Shown here in pieces: positions 4,816 through 5,067 of a DNA stretch of 5,067 nt. The position numbers and the translations under genes were made by a program. The stretch is from an uncultured Marinosulfonomonas sp. (lineage in GTDB: Bacteria > Pseudomonadota > Alphaproteobacteria > Rhodobacterales > Rhodobacteraceae). The notes below the pieces were generated by a model. That model did no database searches. It saw nothing but the letters and a program-made list of their open reading frames with translations, and was not told the DNA's origin. The stretch is from the NCBI GenBank assembly GCA_947311455.1, contig CAMZKY010000267.1, positions 1 to 5,067 of the forward strand, written 5' to 3'. Position 1 is the first letter of the stretch, and each line of letters begins with the position of its first letter.

Positions 4816-5067
4816 ATGCGCCGCTCTGACCGCCTTTTTGATTTGATCCTTCTCCTGCGTGACGGGAAACTGCACCGTGCGCATGATTTGGCCGCAACGC
4901 TTAAGGTCTCGGCCCGCACAATTTACCGCGATATGGATACGCTGGTCGCTACGGGCGTGCCTGTGGAGGGTGAGCGCGGCGTGGGCTACAGAATGACCGA
5001 CACCATCACCCTGCCCCCCTTGAACCTCACGTCAAACGAACTCGAGGCCTTGCATCTGGGCATGGCC
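4816..5067 (+). CDS. YafY-like HTH/WYL-domain transcriptional regulator, 3' end missing
   Basis: Eighty-four codons are open to the right edge. The N terminus MRRSDRLFDLILLLRDGKLHRAHDLAATLKVSARTIYRD, split here as residues 1-20 and onward, is a DeoR/HTH_11-type winged helix with recognition helix VSARTIYRDMDTL (31-43). The wing follows (GVPVEGERGVGYRM, 47-60). Then comes LPPLNLTSNELEALHLGMA, the linker that precedes a WYL domain in YafY-like proteins; the WYL motif itself lies outside the window. Such proteins bind DNA as dimers or higher oligomers and sense ligands, some of them nucleic acid. The ATG at 4816 is the only credible start: the frame closes at a stop at 4771-4773 with no start codon between. 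No clear ribosome site precedes it. It diverges from tatABC, so it may regulate itself, the tat operon or a gene further right. Confidence 0.88.
   Translation, partial: MRRSDRLFDLILLLRDGKLHRAHDLAATLKVSARTIYRDMDTLVATGVPVEGERGVGYRMTDTITLPPLNLTSNELEALHLGMA

Overview
The window looks like part of an alphaproteobacterial chromosome, most likely Rhodobacterales-like. I infer this from a tatA-tatB-tatC operon followed by a DUF815-type ATPase, a LysM + LytM (M23) envelope protein nearby, a Lys/Ala/Pro-rich TatB tail, and a dnaJ promoter candidate fitting the alphaproteobacterial RpoH consensus. Base composition is near half G+C by eye. No mobile element, CRISPR array, tRNA or rRNA is visible, and the genes look like ordinary housekeeping DNA.

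Layout. (1) At the left edge, on +, is the 3' part of an NlpD-like protein: a LysM domain, a Pro/Ser/Thr linker, and a LytM domain that has lost most zinc ligands. It ends at 718. (2) A 75-bp convergent gap holds a stem-loop that may terminate both strands. (3) On -, read right to left from 4457 to 794, lie tatA, tatB, tatC, a DUF815-like P-loop ATPase and a CbpA-type dnaJ without zinc fingers. tatB/tatC and tatC/ATPase each share a 4-bp ATGA stop-start overlap. The dnaJ gene sits 93 bp beyond the ATPase behind its own heat-shock-like promoter. (4) The 358-bp region 4458-4815 separates the tat operon from a divergent gene. It holds a good sigma70-type promoter reading toward tatA, a perfect 7+7 bp dyad over its -35, and two further inverted repeats in the predicted leader. 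(5) At the right edge, on +, is the start of a YafY-like HTH/WYL regulator cut by the window end.

Working together. TatA, TatB and TatC form the twin-arginine translocase, which exports folded proteins. The overlapped ATPase is probably translated in coupling with TatC, and a J-protein follows, so export and chaperone functions are adjacent. The NlpD-like protein probably activates cell-wall amidases, some of which are Tat substrates in E. coli; any link here is inference.

I see no clearly new system. The points most worth a second look are the opposite charges of the TatB and TatC cytoplasmic tails, an enlarged second periplasmic loop in TatC, the ATPase locked to tatC, the heat-shock promoter of dnaJ, and the dyad over the tat promoter.
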